Shown piece after piece: positions 1 through 6,032 of a stretch of DNA of 10,920 bases. Each line of letters opens with the position of its first letter. Positions within the stretch are counted from its first letter, which is position 1. This DNA comes from JBOFLG01 sp051657745 (GTDB lineage Bacteria > Actinomycetota > Actinomycetes > Actinomycetales > Dermatophilaceae). Below the pieces are notes generated by a model. The model was not told the DNA's origin and searched no databases. It saw nothing but the letters and a program-made list of their open reading frames with translations. The position numbers and the translations under genes are program-made. Where the stretch lies: NCBI GenBank assembly GCA_051657745.1, contig JBOFLG010000145.1, forward strand, positions 1-10,920, read 5' to 3'.

Positions 1-264
1 GATGATGGCCCAGACGAACACGTTGTCGACGGCGAGCGACTTCTCGATGAGGTAGCCGGCGAAGTACTGCTGGCCGAACTCGGAGCCGTAGATCGACCAG
101 ATCAGGGCACCGAACGCCACCCCGAACGCGACCCAGACAGCAGACCACCCGGCCGCCTCGCGGACCGAGATGACGTGCGCGTCGCGGTGCATGAACAGGT
201 CGAGGGCGAGCATGGCGAGGATGACGCCGAGCACGGCGATCCACGCCCAGAAGGGAACATCCAT
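1..264 (-). CDS. TerC-family integral membrane protein (N-terminal 88 residues; runs off the left edge)
   Basis: The protein begins with an ATG whose complement lies at 262-264 and stays open to base 1. Translation gives MDVPFWAWIAVLGVILAMLA, then LDLFMHR, then a second hydrophobic stretch (AGWSAVWVAFGVAFGALIW), and ends in GYLIEKSLAVDNVFVWAII. The GYLIEKSLxVDNVFV segment is the hallmark of the TerC/Alx family. The conserved acidic residues of D-L-F and of E-K-S-L-x-V-D-N sit in membrane helices thought to handle a divalent metal. Family members (E. coli Alx, B. subtilis YkoY/YceF) are linked to Mn2+ export or metalation of exported proteins. Two membrane segments are visible and about seven are expected in the full protein. 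A Shine-Dalgarno-like CGAGG (276-280) lies about 11 bases before the ATG and sits inside a regulatory hairpin, so translation is probably Mn2+-controlled. The family call is secure. The substrate is inferred from the riboswitch. Confidence 0.93.
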   Translation of the reverse strand, partial: MDVPFWAWIAVLGVILAMLALDLFMHRDAHVISVREAAGWSAVWVAFGVAFGALIWSIYGSEFGQQYFAGYLIEKSLAVDNVFVWAII

Positions 265-271
265 AGCGAAA

Positions 272-400
272 GAGACCTCGCTTCATCACGGTGGGTGAAA
301 CGAGGGTCTCCCCCGGCCGTCCCGCACGGGTCGGCCCGCCGCGCCGGAGCCGGTGGCTCGAAGTGACGACGTGGCGAGAGTGGTGGGGTACTCCCCCTCG
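272..400 (-). promoter_or_regulatory. yybP-ykoY manganese riboswitch in the leader of the TerC gene
   Basis: Read on the minus strand, the leader has the two conserved blocks of this aptamer: GGGGAGUA near 388-395, and GGGGGAGACC near 305-315 just before the 3' closing strand. A GUCGUCA element lies between them (364-370). The closing helix P1 is perfect: CGAGGG (395-400) with CCCUCG (301-306). The same CCCUCG strand can instead pair with the downstream CGAGGUCUC (272-280), giving a hairpin that hides the likely ribosome binding site. The sequence therefore supports two exclusive folds: Mn2+-bound aptamer with RBS free, or hairpin with RBS masked. This matches the ON-type control known for yybP-ykoY elements in front of TerC/Alx genes. 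Translational rather than transcriptional control is inferred from the absence of a U-tract. Confidence 0.85.
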
Positions 401-428
401 GCCCGGGCGGCAACGCCTAGGCGGCTCT

Positions 429-458
429 AGGATGCCGGAATTATGCTTCTGGTGTCAA
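429..458 (-). promoter_or_regulatory. Candidate promoter for the riboswitch-TerC transcript
   Basis: On the minus strand a perfect TTGACA (453-458) is followed after 18 bases by CATCCT (429-434), a weak -10 match. An alternative -10, CATAAT (440-445), is a better hexamer but too close to TTGACA. Either would start transcription about 20-40 bases upstream of the aptamer. The -35 is convincing and the -10 is uncertain. Confidence 0.4.
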
Positions 459-507
459 GGTGGGGTCGAGCCCGGCGCGGTTGGTACGCGGCGGCGGCAC
501 GTTCGGA

Positions 508-777
508 TCACCGAGCGCGAGTGTCGCGGTGAGTCTCGACGGCGGCTTTCGACGCTGCCAGTCCGGCCCCAGTAGCGGCTCGGTAGTGCGTGATCGCGGG
601 GATCAGCTGGCCGCGGTCGAGGGCGTCGTCGATGACGGCCCGCACCTCCGGCGCGAGTTCACCGACGGGAGTGAACGACAGCGGTGGGGCCGACCGGCCG
701 CGCAGGGCCGAGGTGACCACGAACCAGAGGAGCACCAGGAGGGCCACGATGAGAATGACCCGGATGACAGGAGACAC
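508..777 (-). CDS. Small membrane-anchored protein with ribosomal L7/L12 C-terminal-like domain
   Basis: This 89-residue protein is read from a GTG at 775-777. Residues 4-23 (VIRVILIVALLVLLWFVVTS) form one membrane helix. A short basic and Pro-rich linker follows, then an acidic segment and residues 48-82 (VIDDALDRGQLIPAI.HYRAATGAGLAASKAAVE). That last part follows the helix pattern of the L7/L12 C-terminal fold (compare 'K..VIK.VR..TGLGLKEAK.LVE'). Such short, N-terminally anchored L7/L12-CTD-like proteins recur in Actinobacteria without known function. The domain may be a protein-binding surface, which is inference. The GTG was chosen because upstream codons are Arg-rich translations of a DNA tandem repeat and the hydrophobic anchor begins right after it. 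There is no usable Shine-Dalgarno. A -10-like TACGCT ends 7 bases before the GTG, suggesting a leaderless mRNA. It lies upstream of the TerC gene on the same strand with a 243-bp gap, so it is not an obvious operon partner. Confidence 0.72.
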   Translation of the reverse strand: MSPVIRVILIVALLVLLWFVVTSALRGRSAPPLSFTPVGELAPEVRAVIDDALDRGQLIPAITHYRAATGAGLAASKAAVETHRDTRAR

Positions 778-784
778 GCCTGTC

Positions 785-815
785 AGCGTAGGTGCGTGGG
801 CGTCATCCAGGTCGA
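785..815 (-). promoter_or_regulatory. Candidate leaderless promoter for the L7/L12-like small gene
   Basis: On the minus strand TCGACC (810-815) and TACGCT (785-790, fitting TAnnnT) are separated by 19 bases. The -10 ends 7 bases before the GTG start, which would place the transcript start on or next to the start codon. This agrees with the missing Shine-Dalgarno and with how common leaderless mRNAs are in Actinobacteria. Confidence 0.35.
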
Positions 816-870
816 GAGAAGGTCGACCACGTCGGCGCCGGAGCGCGGCGAGCGCGCCGGAGCCCGCCGG

Positions 871-906
871 AGCACGGCGAGCACGGCGAGCACGGCGAGC
901 ACGGCG
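871..906. repeat. Four exact tandem copies of the 9-mer AGCACGGCG in a divergent intergenic region
   Basis: Copies start at 871, 880, 889 and 898 and are identical. They are flanked by related degenerate GGCGAGCG/GCGGCGAG words from about 841 and out to about 975. The array lies in the 215-bp gap between the small minus-strand gene and the CDF-like gene. Because 9 is a multiple of three it keeps several frames open (Arg-Ala-Arg-Arg on minus, Glu-His-Gly on plus), which explains the misleading long open frames here. I read it as non-coding, either a slippage-prone microsatellite or a spacing element. Confidence 0.85.
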
Positions 907-992
907 AGCGGTTCTGCCGCGGCGAGATGACGAGGTGGTCGGTGTGCGCACCGAAGACGCGGCGAGCGCGGCCCGTGGCTTTCCGTGGTGGG

Positions 993-1631
993 ATGACGGG
1001 GATGGCTGGTGCGAGCGCGGAAGACGCGGAACCCGGCGCGCTGCGACGCATGATGTTCGTCGTCGCCGGGCTGAACCTCCTGGGTTTCTCGGGCGAGGCG
1101 TCGGTCGCTGCTGCCATCGGCTCGGTCGCCCTGGTCGCCGATTCGGTCGACTTCCTCGAGGACACCTCGATCGCCCTGCTCATCGCGCTCGCCCTCGGCT
1201 GGCCGCTCGCCCGGCGCGCCCTCGCCGGTCGGGCGATGGCAGCCGTCATCGTCGTGCCGGCGGTCGCGGCGGCCTGGCAGGCGATGGTCAAGGCCGGCGA
1301 CCCGGCACCTCCTGCGGTCGGGCCGCTGGCTCTTACTGCAGGTGGAGCGGCGCTGCTGAACCTGGTGTGTGCCGGGCTGCTGACGCGGGTGCGTCAGCAC
1401 GGGGGTTCGCTGGGGCGAGCCGCCTTTCTCTCGGCCCGGAATGACGTGGTGGTCAACCTGGCGATTGTCGGGCTCGCCGCCGTGACGGCCTGGACCGGGT
1501 CGGGCTGGCCGGACATCGTGCTGGGCGTGGTCATCGTGCTGGTCAACAGCACTGCGGCAGTGGAGGTCTGGCGGCTCGCCGGCGAGGAGCGCCTCGCCGC
1601 CCGAGCCCTGGCCGGCGACGAGCTCGGCTGA
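993..1631 (+). CDS. CDF-like (cation diffusion facilitator superfamily) cation transporter, no cytosolic C-terminal domain
   Basis: This 212-residue protein has about six membrane segments (near 21-38, 40-67, 79-98, 108-130, 151-167 and 172-190). It matches a group of actinobacterial proteins annotated as 'cation transporter' at two blocks: LVADSVDFLEDTS in TM2 and LSARNDVVVNLAIV...TGSGWPDIVLG in TM5-TM6. In classical CDF exporters TM2 carries H/DxxxD and TM5 HxxxD. Here D50/D53 and D57 are present in TM2, but the TM5 site reads R-N150-D151-VVV-N155, so the usual His is absent. The dimerising metal-binding C-terminal domain of long CDFs is missing: the chain ends about 20 residues after TM6. 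Metal specificity cannot be read, and a role in divalent or heavy-metal efflux is inferred. The start is uncertain. ATG 993 is used, ATG 1002 has a slightly better upstream GGTGGGA, and ATG 927 would add 22 residues. Confidence 0.82.
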   Translation: MTGMAGASAEDAEPGALRRMMFVVAGLNLLGFSGEASVAAAIGSVALVADSVDFLEDTSIALLIALALGWPLARRALAGRAMAAVIVVPAVAAAWQAMVKAGDPAPPAVGPLALTAGGAALLNLVCAGLLTRVRQHGGSLGRAAFLSARNDVVVNLAIVGLAAVTAWTGSGWPDIVLGVVIVLVNSTAAVEVWRLAGEERLAARALAGDELG

Positions 1632-1696
1632 GATCGGTGGGCAAGACCTGGGTGCGGTCGCAGCGTCGCGCCGATTCGCGGCGGGCCGGCTGAGTC

Positions 1697-2083
1697 GTGG
1701 TCGTGCTGGACTCCACGGTGCTCATCGATGTGCTCCGCGGCCGGCCAGCCGTCGCGCGGCTCCGCGGGCTGCGAGAGCGGGGCGTGCGGCTGGCGACCAC
1801 CGCCATCAATATCGAGGAGATCGTGCGCGGCATCCGGCCCGGCGAGGAGCGCCATGTGGCGACACTCGCCCGTGGTCTCGAGGTCATGGTCGTCGATGCG
1901 GCGGCCGGATGGCGGGCCGGCGAGTGGCGCCGCCAGTTCGCCACTCGTGGCATCACACTCTGGCAGGCGGACTGCCTCATCGCCGCGACGGCAGCCAGTC
2001 ATGGCGCTGCGCTGGCAACGGGCAACCCGAAAGACTTCCCGATGGACGGCCTCGACGTACAGCACTGGCCGGTCGGCACCTGA
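1697..2083 (+). CDS. vapC: VapC-type PIN-domain ribonuclease toxin, apparently without an antitoxin gene
   Basis: This 128-residue single PIN domain starts at GTG 1697. The Mg2+-binding acidic residues are in order: D5 (VVLDSTVLIDVLRG), E41 (INIEEIVRG), D92 (WQADCLIAATA), and the last position in ATGNPKDF (N110/D113). Length and layout are those of VapC toxins, which cleave tRNA or rRNA when not neutralised by a VapB partner. No antitoxin is visible. Only 65 bases separate this gene from the CDF-like gene, and they hold at most an 18-codon GTG frame (1637-1693) ending 3 bases before the toxin start. Downstream there are 89 bases to the convergent folC. There is no good Shine-Dalgarno. It could be transcribed with the CDF-like gene. 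The PIN call is firm, but activity is unknown and the locus may be a relic. Confidence 0.85.
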   Translation: MVVLDSTVLIDVLRGRPAVARLRGLRERGVRLATTAINIEEIVRGIRPGEERHVATLARGLEVMVVDAAAGWRAGEWRRQFATRGITLWQADCLIAATAASHGAALATGNPKDFPMDGLDVQHWPVGT

Positions 2084-2104
2084 TTGGACAGACCGCGCCA
2101 GTTC

Positions 2105-2145
2105 GATCGGCGCCGATCACGCTGGCCGAGGCGCCGAGCGCCAGC
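2105..2145. terminator. Palindromes between convergent vapC and folC; possible bidirectional termination site
   Basis: The 89-bp gap between the two converging stop codons contains the perfect 14-nt palindrome GATCGGCGCCGATC (2105-2118). A 6-bp inverted repeat follows, GCTGGC (2121-2126) with GCCAGC (2140-2145). Neither has a T-run, so a classical intrinsic terminator is not shown. Their position between convergent ends is the main argument. Confidence 0.35.
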
Positions 2146-2172
2146 ACCCGCCGGCTGGGTTGCGAACTGTCG

Positions 2173-3564
2173 TCAGACGTCGGTGGCGCCGAGGAGCATG
2201 CGCACCTCCGCCGCCGTGACCACGGAGCCGGTGGCGACCACTCCGGCCCCGACGCCCCGCTCGTCGGCAAGAGCGGCGGCCCGGTCGAGAGCGTCGGGTA
2301 GGTCGTCAACGACGGTGACCCGATGGTCGCCAAACACCTCGGCGGCGATCTCGCCCAGTTCGGCCGGGCGCATCGACCGGGGTGAGGTATTGCGCGAGAC
2401 AACCAGGTGGTCAAGAGCCGGTTCGAGCGCCTCGAGCATCTCGGTCACGTCCTTGTCGCGCATCACCGCAATCACGCCTACCAGCCCGGTGAACGCAAAG
2501 GAGTCGGCCAGCGCCGCCCGCAGCGCCCGAGCACCGGCCGGGTTGTGCGCCGCATCGACGAGCACCGTCGGGCTGCGGCGGGCAATCTCGAGGCGGCCGG
2601 GCGACGCCACCGAGGCGAGGGCGGAACGGAGCACCTCGATGTCGAGCGGCTGCTCGCCACCGCCGATCAACGCCTCGACCGCGGCCACCGCCACCGCGGC
2701 GTTCTGCGCCTGGTGCGGACCGTGCAACGGCAGGTACAGGTCGGGGTACTCGCTGGCCAGCCCGCGAAGCGACAGCTGCTGCCCACCCACGGCGACGTCC
2801 CGCGCGACCACCCCAAAGTCGTTGCCTTCCAGCATGATTCGCGCACCGACCCCGGCTGCGCGATCAGCGAGGATCGGGAGCGCGTCATCCGACCCTTGGG
2901 CCGCGACCACGGCAATGCCGCCAGCCTTGATGATGCCGGCCTTCTCGGTGGCGATCTCGGCCACCGTGTCACCCAGGAAGTGCCGGTGGTCGAGGTCGAT
3001 CGGGGTAATCACGCTGACCGGGGCGTGCACCACGTTGGTGGCATCCCACGACCCACCCATCCCGACCTCGACCACTGCGACATCGACCGGGAGGTCGGCG
3101 AAGGCCGCGTAGGCGACCGCGACCAGCACCTCGAAGTACGTCATCCGCGGCCGACCCTCGGTGGCCGACCGGGCGTCGACCAGGTCGATGAACGGGATGA
3201 CGTCGTCGTACGCCGCGAGGAAGCGATCGACGTCGATCGGGTTGCCCGCGAACGAGATCCGCTCGCGCATCGAATGCAGGTGCGGTGACGTGAATCGGCC
3301 GGTCGCCAGGCCTAACTGGCCGAGCACGGCATCGACGATCCGGGCGGTCGACGTCTTGCCGTTGGTGCCGGTGAGGTGGATGACCGGGAACGTGCGCTGC
3401 GGTTCGCCGAGCAGATCGACCACTGCGGCGATCCGGTCGAGCGAGGGCTGGAGGTCGTGTTCGGGCGCGCGGGCGAGGATCGAATGCTCGACCTCACGCA
3501 GCCGCCTGGTCTGCTCGAGGACACGGGCCGCCTCGCGCTGCGCGGCATCGGGTGCAGGGCTCAC
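2173..3564 (-). CDS. folC: Bifunctional folylpolyglutamate synthase / dihydrofolate synthase
   Basis: FolC adds L-glutamate to dihydropteroate and extends the polyglutamate tail of folates using ATP, in the cytosol. The 463-residue protein has the Mur-ligase fold in the usual order: P-loop LTGTNGKTST (64-73), TSPHL (92-96), GMGGSWDATN (168-177), the DLDHRHFLGDT block (190-200), the K of EKAGIIK (K208, normally carbamylated), GPHQAQNAAVAVAA (282-295), PGRLE (322-326) and DAAHNPAGARAL (337-348) opening the C-terminal domain. Nothing is missing and the length is normal. The start is a GTG with GAGG eight bases upstream. In many Actinobacteria folC sits next to valS and ndk; here it lies downstream of the secreted carboxypeptidase across a 176-bp repeat-rich spacer and converges on vapC, so the usual neighbours are absent. 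The spacer probably separates its transcription from the upstream gene. Confidence 0.96.
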   Translation of the reverse strand: MSPAPDAAQREAARVLEQTRRLREVEHSILARAPEHDLQPSLDRIAAVVDLLGEPQRTFPVIHLTGTNGKTSTARIVDAVLGQLGLATGRFTSPHLHSMRERISFAGNPIDVDRFLAAYDDVIPFIDLVDARSATEGRPRMTYFEVLVAVAYAAFADLPVDVAVVEVGMGGSWDATNVVHAPVSVITPIDLDHRHFLGDTVAEIATEKAGIIKAGGIAVVAAQGSDDALPILADRAAGVGARIMLEGNDFGVVARDVAVGGQQLSLRGLASEYPDLYLPLHGPHQAQNAAVAVAAVEALIGGGEQPLDIEVLRSALASVASPGRLEIARRSPTVLVDAAHNPAGARALRAALADSFAFTGLVGVIAVMRDKDVTEMLEALEPALDHLVVSRNTSPRSMRPAELGEIAAEVFGDHRVTVVDDLPDALDRAAALADERGVGAGVVATGSVVTAAEVRMLLGATDV

Positions 3565-3603
3565 CTGGTCATCCTCGCACCCGCCGAGGTGCGGTACTCC
3601 GAC

Positions 3604-3681
3604 GGATGACGGGCACTCGCCACGAGGGGGCTGCGACGGATGACGGGCACCCGCCGATCAGTGGCGGGCACCCGTCATCCG
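3604..3681. repeat. Cluster of three GGATGACGGG elements, two forming a long imperfect hairpin
   Basis: Copies are at 3604-3613 and 3638-3647 on plus and 3671-3680 on minus. The last two form an inverted repeat. The outer stem is 11 perfect pairs (3637-3647 with 3671-3681), followed by a CA/CA 2x2 mismatch, six more pairs (3650-3655 with 3663-3668) and a 7-nt loop. The element lies in the 176-bp gap between the carboxypeptidase stop (3741) and the folC start (3564). It may end the carboxypeptidase transcript, though it has no U-tract, and it looks like a member of a dispersed repeat family. Confidence 0.75.
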
Positions 3682-3740
3682 AGAACGGGTCGGGGCGGTG
3701 GGATGGCGATGTCGCCAGGACCCGACCCGGCTCGGCTCGG

Positions 3741-5831
3741 TCAGCCCTTGCGCTTCGTGCACGCGGAGCCGACGTTGGCAACGTCACCACGCTCGACCAC
3801 AACCTGCCTCGTGGCGATGACCTTGCTGCCGGCACGGCAGGTCAGAGTCCACGCCTCGGTGACGCCGGTGACCACCTCCGGGTCGGGGGAACGGAACGTG
3901 ACCTCACCGGCCCAGTCGCTGGTCTCGCCGCCCGAGTAGTTGTTCAGCTCGACCCGGTAGGTACCGGGCACGGGGTCGATGAGCATGGCCACCTCGGGGT
4001 TGTCCTCGCTGGCCGCCGAGCCCACCTCGCGGCCCTGGTCGTCATAGACGAACACATCCCAGTCGACGGCGGTGTCGGGCCACTGCACGCGGATCTCAGC
4101 CTTGGCGTTGTCGTATCGCGGCAGGCCCTCGATGGTGAACGTCGTGGACTCCGAGGCGCCGACCGCCGGGGTGCCGGCCGGGTTGGTCAGCGGCTGCCCA
4201 GGCTGCGGCGGTGCGAGCGGGTCCCGACCCCAGCGGCCAGCCACCACGGGCCGGGTCGATGGGTTGACCGCGATCCGGAACGTGCCGCCGGTCGAGGTGT
4301 ACGAACTGGTGAGGTCGTTCTCGTAGGTGAGCGGCTCGCCGACAGTGCCGTCAGGCTGGATGACGGGTGAGGTGGTGCCGAGGAACTGCTTGTGCACCGT
4401 GATGGTGCGACCGGCGGGCGCATCGCCGCGGATCACCGAGTGATACGCAGGGTCGACAGTGGCCTCGGCCATTCGGTAGTAGGCCTCACGGTTGCCACCC
4501 TGGCCCGCGCCGGCTGCGGGCTCCAGACCGAGATACTCGGCGACGACGGCATCCTCATAGGCCGGGTGAAACGAGTCCGGGCCGATCTCGAAGGTGAATC
4601 CGAATCCACCGGTCTGCCAGTAACTCCAGTCCTCGGTGGCGCCCGAGGTGTCGTACAGCTGGAACGACGGCTGGTTCACATAGTTGTTGGCGCCGGCCAG
4701 CAACGCCCCGAGCGCTTTGTACTGAGGCTCGTCCGGCGTATAGCCGGTGCTGGCGATCGACGGCGGCCGCAGCACGAGGTTGCTGTAGGTGTGATTGCTG
4801 ATCAGGGTGGTCACCTGACGCCCCGAGACCAGGGTGCGGATGTTGTCGACCTCGGGCGTGTCGCCCGGGGCCTCGCCGCGGTAGGTGTCGCTGCTCCAGT
4901 CGGCGCTGGCACCCGGGCCGCCCCAGAAGCCGGGGTAGTTGCGGTTCGGGTCGGTGCCGCGCAGCCGCCCGGCCGGGTTGTCCGCGCAGGTGCCGCCGAG
5001 GTACTGCGCGGGGGTGATCGACGAGGACGTGCAGTTCTTGCGCTTCATCTCGTAGTCGAATATCGAGAAGTCACCGAGCGGCGTTGCCGATCGGGAGACG
5101 TCATAGCCGTCGACGTTCACGACCGGCACGATGATGACGCGGCTCTTGCGCAGAATGTTCGTGGTGCGCTCGTCGGTGCGGAAGTTCTTCAGCAGGTCGT
5201 AGCCGAACTCCATCGCGTGCTCGACCGACGGCCACTCCCGGGCGTGGTGCGCGCCCATCAGCAGGAAGACCGGCTTGCCGTCGCGCACGGTGGCCGCGTT
5301 GGCGGAGATTTCGATGCCGCGCACCTGACGGCCCCCGACGCTGCGGTTGGGCAGGGTGAGGGGCCGCACCAGGTCGGGGTAGCGCCGGGCCAATCGGTCC
5401 AGCTCGTTGTTGACCTCGGGGAGGGTGCGGTAGGAGTCGCGGCCGCTCGGGAGCGGCGAGGCTGCGATTCGCGCGGCGTATGCCTGGTCGGCGGCGCGGG
5501 AGGCGCGTTCGGTGGCGGCGAGGTCGGGGTCCTCGACCCGCCAGGTGAAGCCGGCGTCGCGGAGGCGCTGTGCGTCATCCGCGCCCCAGAGCACCACCTC
5601 GACGCCGGTGGCGTCGCCGTGTTCGGTGGTGTCGAGGCCGAGTTCGGAGACCGCGGTGCGCTCGGCCTGGGTGTCGGCGTTGACGTGGACGACCGTGACC
5701 TTCCCGGGTCGAGGTGGCGGTGGGCTCGGCGCGGCGCCGGCGACGCCGGCTCCAGCGAGCACGACGGCCACGGTCAGCCCAATCACCGCCGGATGGCGTC
5801 GTGCGCGGACAGGGATCGGAACCGGACGCAT
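3741..5831 (-). CDS. Secreted M14-family zinc carboxypeptidase with C-terminal beta-sandwich domain
   Basis: This is a 696-residue exported metallo-carboxypeptidase. A signal peptide (basic VRARRH, then a hydrophobic core to about residue 33, cleavage near AGA|AP) leads into an N-terminal propeptide-like region of about 100 residues. The M14 domain follows. Zinc ligands are H196 and E199 (GAHHAREW), with the third at H347 (SNHTYSNLVLRPP). Substrate-binding N296-R297 are in DPNRNYPGFWGG, the Tyr is Y393 (LYDTSGATEDWSYW), and the catalytic Glu is E415 (FTFEIGPDSFHP). All key residues of carboxypeptidase A/T enzymes are present, so it should remove C-terminal residues from peptides outside the cell. 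Residues about 555-650 (WPDTAVDWDVFVYDDQ...PGTYRVELNNY) resemble pre-peptidase C-terminal beta-sandwich domains. ATG 5831 was chosen over an upstream in-frame ATG (5876) because GAGGAG (5838-5843) lies six bases before it and the signal peptide then starts correctly. Confidence 0.92.
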   Translation of the reverse strand: MRPVPIPVRARRHPAVIGLTVAVVLAGAGVAGAAPSPPPPRPGKVTVVHVNADTQAERTAVSELGLDTTEHGDATGVEVVLWGADDAQRLRDAGFTWRVEDPDLAATERASRAADQAYAARIAASPLPSGRDSYRTLPEVNNELDRLARRYPDLVRPLTLPNRSVGGRQVRGIEISANAATVRDGKPVFLLMGAHHAREWPSVEHAMEFGYDLLKNFRTDERTTNILRKSRVIIVPVVNVDGYDVSRSATPLGDFSIFDYEMKRKNCTSSSITPAQYLGGTCADNPAGRLRGTDPNRNYPGFWGGPGASADWSSDTYRGEAPGDTPEVDNIRTLVSGRQVTTLISNHTYSNLVLRPPSIASTGYTPDEPQYKALGALLAGANNYVNQPSFQLYDTSGATEDWSYWQTGGFGFTFEIGPDSFHPAYEDAVVAEYLGLEPAAGAGQGGNREAYYRMAEATVDPAYHSVIRGDAPAGRTITVHKQFLGTTSPVIQPDGTVGEPLTYENDLTSSYTSTGGTFRIAVNPSTRPVVAGRWGRDPLAPPQPGQPLTNPAGTPAVGASESTTFTIEGLPRYDNAKAEIRVQWPDTAVDWDVFVYDDQGREVGSAASEDNPEVAMLIDPVPGTYRVELNNYSGGETSDWAGEVTFRSPDPEVVTGVTEAWTLTCRAGSKVIATRQVVVERGDVANVGSACTKRKG

Positions 5832-6032
5832 GTGCTGCTCCTCGGGTCGACGACGATGTCGAGGGAACGACGACACCGACGCTAGCGCTCACCAGGCGAG
5901 CGCGACACCCGAGAACAGCGCAGCGCAGCCCGGCACGCATTGGGTGTCTCGCGGATGACGCGGCGCCAGTCCACGAACGATGGCTCGGCCCCGGCGCGGA
6001 CCGCCGATCCCCAGGGCTGCCCCCCCAGCCTG
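5832..6032. other. Intergenic gap between the vapBC operon and the carboxypeptidase gene
   Basis: This gap holds the GAGGAG ribosome binding site of the carboxypeptidase and a weak minus-strand -10-like TAGCGT (5879-5884) without a convincing -35. It also holds one GGATGACG word (5953-5960) and a small GC hairpin at its right end. No small gene with a credible start is seen. Confidence 0.4.
6015..6030 (-). terminator. Small GC hairpin just after the vapC stop
   Basis: On the minus strand GGCTG and CAGCC (five pairs, G-only six-base loop) start two bases past the vapC TAG. The placement suits transcript ending, but the stem is short and there is no U-tract. Confidence 0.25.

Noticed and set aside
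778..951. N-terminal extension of the L7/L12-like protein from the ATG at 951
   Set aside because: The extension is Arg-Ala-Arg-Arg repeats translated from the tandem array and would bury the membrane anchor; the GTG at 777 is better.
783..1400. Long Arg/Asp-rich minus-strand open frame opposite the CDF-like gene
   Set aside because: It is the antisense of a clear six-helix membrane protein and of the 9-bp repeat; its composition is typical of GC-rich shadow frames.
1637..1693. 18-codon GTG frame before vapC as a real antitoxin
   Set aside because: It is too short for any VapB fold and has no ribosome site; kept only as a possible relic.
3604..3681. CRISPR array
   Set aside because: Only three short copies, one inverted, with unequal spacing and no cas genes; hairpin/repeat element fits better.
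5832..5876. Upstream ATG (5876) for the carboxypeptidase
   Set aside because: It lacks a ribosome site and would add an Arg-rich stretch before a signal peptide that begins correctly at 5831, where GAGGAG is well spaced.
4392..5885. 497-codon plus-strand open frame
   Set aside because: It is opposite the M14 carboxypeptidase, whose catalytic residues are all recognisable; the plus frame shows no family and is Arg/Gly/Val-rich.
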